Shown: piece after piece, positions 59,210 to 64,000 of the stretch | How the letters are laid out: each line of letters starts with the position of its first letter | Position numbering within the stretch: position 1 is the first letter of the stretch | Source of the DNA: Anadara kagoshimensis | Taxonomy: Eukaryota; Mollusca; Bivalvia; Arcoida; Arcidae | Length of the DNA stretch: 64,000 bases | Reading direction: 5' to 3' | Assembly (NCBI GenBank): GCA_021292105.1 | Contig: CM037873.1 | Span: forward strand, 11,757,489-11,821,488 | Made by a program: the position numbers and the translations under genes | Notes under the pieces: model-generated | Told to the model about the DNA's origin: nothing | The model's input: the letters and a program-made list of their open reading frames with translations, nothing else | The model's database searches: none

Positions 59210-59358
59210 TCATGTAGACTTATTTCTGCTCAGTGTGGTGTAATCTTGCTGTCCTAAAGTCAAAACAGAGGTGACACCAAAGTCCCAAACAGCTGTGCCA
59301 TGGAAGGCAATATTTGATAGAACCGTCAAATATTCACCAAAAGCAAACAATGAATACA
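59210..59358 (-). CDS. PGAP2/FRAG1-like membrane protein, terminal exon 2
   Basis: Minus strand: acceptor TATTGTTTCAG is followed at 59358 by x-TG then YSLFAFGEYLTVLSNIAFHG, TAVWDFGVTS..., stop TGA at 59212-59210. This keeps NIAFHGTAVWDFG, the signature of the PGAP2 C-terminus. Same entry phase as the exon at 57123, so the two could be spliced alternatively to one upstream exon or belong to tandem genes. The upstream exons should lie to the right on the minus strand, but I could not identify any up to 64000. An open frame running upstream across the acceptor was not used. Confidence 0.7.
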
Positions 59359-59500
59359 CTGAAACAATAAGGAGAGAAAATACTTCAGCTCTCACAATGA
59401 TGAATATTGTGAAGACTATGAAAGGTTAAAACTTTTTTTTATCAGTGCAATATAAAACTGCCAGGGGAAATGCCAGATTTGTCTGTACATCCTGACCATA

Positions 59501-59503
<3 letters not shown>

Positions 59504-59550
<47 letters not shown>
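59504..59550. repeat. (CA)n microsatellite
   Basis: About 23 uninterrupted CA units. Confidence 0.95.
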
Positions 59551-59551
<1 letters not shown>

Positions 59552-59651
59552 TCTAAAGCTAAGATAATATGGGTGTAACATAAGTTGATCTAGACTCCTC
59601 CAAAATGAACTAAAACAGAAGGTGTAACCTTTGACATGTAATGTATCAAGA

Positions 59652-61130
59652 ATCACATGTACAATATGGCACTGTTTAGATACCCCTGAAATAGTTTTTA
59701 TATAGATGACAATCAGTTTTGACCATTTAAAGTGAAGTGGGATAATGATCTCACATTTTGATCAGCACAAGTAGCAATAAAACCTAGGTGGTAAGAGGGA
59801 CTGTTTACAATTATCACATGTACAATATGAAACTGTTTAGATACCCCTGAAATAGTTTTTACAAAGATGACTAACAGTTTTGACCATTTAAAGTGAAGTG
59901 GGATAATGATCTCACATTTTGATCAGCACAAGTAGCATTAAAACCTAGGTGGTAAGAGGGACTGTTTACAATTATCACATGTACAATATGAAACTGTTTA
60001 GATACCCCTGAAATAGTTTTTACAAAGATGACTAACAGTTTTGACCATTTAAAGTGAAGTGGGATAATGATCTCACATTTTGATCAGCACAAGTAGCATT
60101 AAAACCTAGGTGGTAAGAGGGACTGTTTACAATTATCACATGTACAATATGGCACTGTTTAGATACCCCTGAAATAGTTTTTACATAGATGACTAACAAA
60201 ACAGTTTTGACCGTTTAAAGTGGAGTGGGATAATGATCTCACATTTTGTTCAGCACAAGTAGCATTAAAACCTAGGTGGAAAGAGGGACTGTTTACAATT
60301 ATCACATGTACAATATGGCACTGTTTAGATACCCCTGAAATAGTTTTTACATAGATGACTAACAAAACAGTTTTGACCGTTTAAAGTGGAGTGGGATAAT
60401 GATCTCACATTTTGTTCAGCACAAGTAGCATTAAAACCTAGGTGGAAAGAGGGACTGTTTACAATTATCACATGTACAATATGGCACTGTTTAGATACCC
60501 CTGAAATAGTTTTTACATAGATGACTAACAAAACAGTTTTGACCGTTTAAAGTGGAGTGGGATAATGATCTCACATTTTGTTCAGCACAAGTAGCATTAA
60601 AACCTAGGTGGAAAGAGGGACTGTTTACAATTATCACATGTACAATATGGCACTGTTTAGATACCCCTGAAATAGTTTTTACATAGATGACTAACAAAAC
60701 AGTTTTGACCGTTTAAAGTGGAGTGGGATAATGATCTCACATTTTGTTCAGCACAAGTAGCATTAAAACCTAGGTGGAAAGAGGGACTGTTTACAATTAT
60801 CACATGTACAATATGGCACTGTTTAGATACCCCTGAAATAGTTTTTACATAGATGACTAACAAAACAGTTTTGACCGTTTAAAGTGGAGTGGGATAATGA
60901 TCTCACATTTTGTTCAGCACAAGTAGCATTAAAACCTAGGTGGAAAGAGGGACTGTTTACAATTATCACATGTACAATATGGCACTGTTTAGATACCCCT
61001 GAAATAATTTTTACATAGATGACTAACAAAACAGTTTTGACCGTTTAAAGTGGAGTGAGATAATTGTCTCATTAGCACTGCACAAGTAGCATTAAAACCT
61101 AGATGTTGAGGAGAGAGTGTGATCTGTGGC
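59652..61130. repeat. 160-166-bp satellite array, 9 units
   Basis: Units begin ATCACATGTACAATATG at about 59652, 59813, 59973, 60134, 60300, 60466, 60632, 60798 and 60964. The first three to four are 160-161 bp (ACTAACAGTTTTGACC); later ones are 166 bp (ACTAACAAAACAGTTTTGACC). The five 166-bp units are almost identical, so recently amplified. Each contains AAAACCTAGGTGG(T/A)AAGAG, the inverse of the SINE B-box segment CTTACCACCTAGGTTT. The last unit changes into ACCTAGATGTTGAGGAGAGA and GTGTGATCTGTGG, i.e. a minus-strand SINE head. Repeated 68-residue frames in the array are artefacts of the repeat. Confidence 0.92.
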
Positions 61131-61640
61131 ACTTAAAACTATTCTGTTTTTTACTTTTAGGGATATAAACAGAACTGTGCAGGGTAAAAGAAATCTGGTA
61201 AAACGTGTTATGGTAAAAATGTGTTTTAAATATATTTTCTTCACTTATTTAATAAAACCAATTCATCAAAAATGAATTAAGACCTAGCATCAATAGCTTT
61301 TCTTTTACTCCACTTTGACACAACATGAATGAAAATAGGATCTAACAAAGAGGTGTGTCTACAAATTGAAAATTAAATAACAACCAATTGTAAATAATAA
61401 AATCATCCATTTAGAACTTAAGTGTGTCAGTGTTTTTTTTTAACTTTTTAGACAGGAAGTGTTGTGTCTGCAATGACCACCTCTAGAAAAGAGATATCTG
61501 TTTAAGACATCCAAATTTCTAAAACCATTGTTAAAAGTAAGTTAATGGTTTAGATGCAACCTGATAAGATGTTTTGTGATGTGAATTTTGTTTTATGGTT
61601 ACCGTAGTAACCTGCAATATTACATTGCACAATTTAAGGA
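61131..61640. other. Non-coding stretch
   Basis: No gene or repeat recognised. Confidence 0.5.
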
Positions 61641-61644
61641 GCAG

Positions 61645-61805
61645 ACCAGGAGTGGTATGGTGTTTAATGCCCTAGTCATGAATCTTTCATTTTGTGGTCA
61701 GTTCTGGGATAGTGTTGAAATCTCGAGTACATGTATTCCACAAAGGAACCAACCTTTGGCATGCTAACTGATGAATCTTTTCACACTAGTATCTGCTTGA
61801 GCAGG
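61645..61805 (-). mobile_element. SINE body fragment, minus strand
   Basis: TGGTGTTTAATGCCCTAGTC, TGTGGTCAGTTCTGGGATAG, GCATGCTAACTGATGAA and TTTTCACACTAGTATC, the inverse of the GTGTGAGAAA body. Its head is degraded into GCTTGAGCAGGGTT. Confidence 0.55.
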
Positions 61806-61950
61806 GTTTCCACCAAAACCAAATATTTACAATATGACTGTACCTGTCTTCGATGAAAACATACAGAAGCATTTGTATTTTAATTCCCAATGAAAGACAA
61901 TGGGGGTCATGATCTTTGATGTGTATCAATTTTCCTACAATATTATGTCT

Positions 61951-62192
61951 TGTCACCCTTCAAAGAAATTTCTCGCATAGCGATTGGTTAACTTGTCAGG
62001 GTACATGGAACTATGTTCGGAAATCTGCCGGGGTACATGAACGCACGCGACGTTTAGCGGTAAAAGGGAAGTAACTCGTACATCGCTGACGTCTAGTTAC
62101 AGTAAACAAACATGGCGACGACGTACACAAGTCACACAAAATACGAAATGGAAGTTAAAAAGGTCCAACTGGTTACGCTTTGAAGGGTGACA
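61951..62192. mobile_element. Short element with TGTCACCCTTCAAAG ends
   Basis: TGTCACCCTTCAAAG at 61951-61965 and its exact inverse CTTTGAAGGGTGACA at 62178-62192 bound 242 bp. Interior has GGGAAGTAACTCGTACA and AACATGGCGACGACGTACAC. No target duplication was clear. A start codon in ATGGCGACGACG opens only 23 codons. Confidence 0.6.
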
Positions 62193-62197
62193 AAAAC

Positions 62198-62334
62198 GTT
62201 ATACAGGGCTTTGGCAGGTTACACGGCCTCATGTACCCCGTCAAAGATGAATGTACCCTTCGCCTGCGGCTCAGGGTACATACATCTTTGACGGGGTACA
62301 TGGGGCCGTGTAACCTGCCAAAGCCCTGTATAAC
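62198..62334. mobile_element. Long hairpin element 1
   Basis: GTTATACAGGGCTTTGGCAG at the left pairs with CTGCCAAAGCCCTGTATAAC at the right. The arms, about 60 bp with few mismatches, run inwards through ATGTACCCCGTCAAAGATG, with a GCCTGCGGC loop. It begins 5 bp after the preceding element. Open frames crossing it are produced by the palindrome. Confidence 0.85.
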
Positions 62335-62474
62335 TTATAATGTCCTACAAAGGGGGTCGCGTGGTCATGTGAGATACAGCGATCTTTCATGGCTAAAAAC
62401 TCTATATCACACGCGCAGACATGGAAAAAATAGCGCCAAGGTACAAAATATTTATTGTAAATATACACATGATA

Positions 62475-62601
62475 TAAGAAATGACATTCTGATCATGGTA
62501 TTTCAAGGTGTAATGATAGAGTGTGGCGCGTGCCAAATTCAAAATAAAGGGCAAAGCTATCATTACACCTTGAAATACCATGATCAGAATGTCATTTCTT
62601 A
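62475..62601. mobile_element. Long hairpin element 2
   Basis: AAGAAATGACATTCTGATCA at the left pairs with TGATCAGAATGTCATTTCTT at the right. Arms of about 45 bp are almost perfect around a GTGTGGCGCGTGCC centre. Unrelated in sequence to hairpin 1. Confidence 0.85.
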
Positions 62602-62845
62602 AGTGAAAAGACCAGAATTGTGTTCATCCTAGTATTAAAATATTACACATGTAATGAATGATTTAATGTCTGTATTTATGTTTTTTAAATTGAAATCCAT
62701 GTATAAGAATTGACTGTAATATTTTTTCTGATTGTAATATATTTGGGGTAATTTTTCACAAACTTCTCTATAGACCTGCTTTATGAGCTTATACACTGTG
62801 TGAACACAAATAACTTCAAACTTTAATATGACAATCATTGCTGAA

Positions 62846-62975
62846 CCTTTTTGCCAAAAATCTTGCCATGCTTCCCATCTCAGGTTTTATTTAAGCTGTT
62901 AATTTCATAACCTTTCTGCCAAAAATCTTGCCATGCTTCCCATCTCGGGTTTTATTTAAGCTGTTAATTTCATTA
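62846..62975. repeat. 65-bp direct repeat, two units
   Basis: AACCTTTTTGCCAAAAATCT ... GCTGTTAATTTCAT, repeated with a few changes (TTTCTGCC, CTCGGG). Confidence 0.9.
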
Positions 62976-63048
62976 ATCTTGCCAATGTCTTCAAAAACTA
63001 GGCGTCTCCAATATAAATGAAAACAAACTTTTTTCAATGATTTGAAAC

Positions 63049-63258
63049 TAAACTTCCCTCTTTCCATGCTATACCCTTACCATAATCTTAAAAGATCAAC
63101 AATGACCTTGATTGCTAACCACTTCCCTCTTTCCATGCTATACCCTTACCGTAATCTTAAAAGATCAACAATGACCTTGATTGCTAACCACTTCCCTCTT
63201 TCCATGCTATACCCTTACCATAATCTTAAAAGATCGACAATGACCTTGATTGCTAACC
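63049..63258. repeat. 69-bp tandem repeat, three units
   Basis: ACTTCCCTCTTTCCATGCTA, TACCCTTACC(A/G)TAATCTT, AAAAGATC(A/G)ACAATGACC, TTGATTGCTAACC. 69 is a multiple of three, so a spurious 23-residue repeat frame is open across it. Confidence 0.92.
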
Positions 63259-63774
63259 CCTGGCCTCCCTTTTTTTCCCCTGCTTTCTAGGATCGTGTAT
63301 TGGAGGGGCAGTTCTCATACAACACATATCACGATACATCTAGAGCAATATGCTTTGATATGATATATGTATTGATGATACAGATATTTTTTATTTGTCT
63401 TGTTAATTATGTGTTTATTTTGAATAAAAATTTTAATCTTGTATTTGTGTTTGTTGTTCATTTTGTTAATGAATATGAAGTTAAAGTCAAAAAAAAAAAA
63501 AAGAAAAAAAAAAAAAGAAAGAAAGAAATTTTGTTCTTTATTTTTCCATGTCATTATTTTAAAGAAATGTGGACATATGTTTATTTCTGAAAGTTTTCAA
63601 AGTGGTTGATTTTCAATGTAACTGAATGATTTAACAAGAAATAAGAGTGATGAAAAAACCTTATATGACGATATTTTAGTGATAACAAAACTGATATTTG
63701 TATCTTTTAATAAAGGTTTATACCAGTATATCGATATACCGTTACAGCCTTACTCTAATGTCCCCCTCCCACCC
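63259..63774. other. Non-coding stretch with A-rich tract
   Basis: An A-rich run with occasional G at about 63490-63528. No gene. Confidence 0.5.
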
Positions 63775-63776
63775 TA

Positions 63777-63994
63777 CAGTACAGCCCTGTCTAAAGTTTA
63801 ACACTGAGGTAATAGAAAAGAGTCAAAGCCCAGCTGCCGAGTGACAGATATGGATAGCTAGAGGCAAAACAATATGGCGAGGAATCGACGGATGGCAGCT
63901 GCTGAGATAAAGCTAACAAGGCCAAGATAAGCTACCAATTTGGCACTTATTTGTTACCGTAGTTTAGTGTTAAACTTTCGGCAGGCCTGTACTG
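63777..63994. mobile_element. Hairpin-ended element with TA target duplication
   Basis: CAGTACAGCCCTGTCTAAAG at the left and CTTTCGGCAGGCCTGTACTG at the right are inverted with a few mismatches, continuing into TTTAACACT / AGTGTTAAA. TA flanks both ends (63775-63776, 63995-63996). 218 bp, no coding capacity; mariner-type MITE pattern. Confidence 0.75.
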
Positions 63995-64000
63995 TATTTC

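Noticed and set aside
60159-61029. Five identical 68-residue frames on the minus strand
   Set aside because: One per unit of the 166-bp satellite; repeat artefact.
62111-62184. First exon of a gene starting ATGGCGACGACG
   Set aside because: Opens 23 codons only, lies inside a short element with exact inverted ends, and no downstream exon was recognised.
62180-62602. 140-residue frame on the plus strand
   Set aside because: It runs through two palindromes, so the two halves of each arm are read in opposite senses; no domain.

Overview
The window is non-coding-rich, AT-rich animal DNA with spliced genes (GT-AG introns, 3' polyadenylation signals), dense short interspersed repeats and long simple repeats. 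The mix of Penelope-like and non-LTR retroelements, tRNA-headed SINEs with a 'GTGTGAGAAA' body, TIR-domain expansion and CUB receptors fits a bivalve mollusc. This is a judgement from pattern recognition, not from a search. No operons, rRNA or CRISPR are present, and no intact tRNA gene was found.

Layout: 0.4-2.4 kb, broken non-LTR retrotransposon with a mariner-type MITE at its left edge. 4.0-5.8 kb, 51-bp satellite. 6.0-6.6 kb, 47-bp satellite that runs into a SINE. 7.6-11.2 kb (+), the last four exons of a CUB-domain single-pass membrane protein. 12.35-34.7 kb and 35.37-56.1 kb, two copies (A and B) of one ~21-22 kb tandem segmental duplication. Each copy carries one two-exon gene joining a TTC22-like TPR region to a C-terminal TIR domain. 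57.1-59.4 kb (-), two alternative or duplicated terminal exons of a PGAP2/FRAG1-family membrane protein. 59.65-61.1 kb, a ~166-bp satellite. 61.9-64 kb, hairpin MITEs and small tandem repeats.

The most interesting system is the TPR-TIR gene pair. The N-terminal part resembles the cytosolic TPR protein TTC22. The C-terminal part is a TLR-like TIR split by a phase-1 intron. Between copies the TIR exon differs by 1 amino acid in 107, with about 9 synonymous changes. The first ~158 codons of the TPR exon differ by 23 replacement and 5 synonymous codons. That pattern suits a conserved signalling end on a diversifying sensing end, though copy B also has a 1-base frameshift.

The tandem duplication gives a natural control: elements present in one copy can be compared with the empty site in the other. 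This gives clean ends and target-site duplications for a Penelope-like element, a LINE, a 1.29-kb long-TIR element with 9-bp target duplication, a pogo/Tigger-like element and a 28-bp Penelope tail. A second theme is satellite birth from SINE parts: the 47-bp satellite is a tandem amplification of a SINE's tRNA-like head, and the 166-bp satellite also carries a SINE B-box segment.
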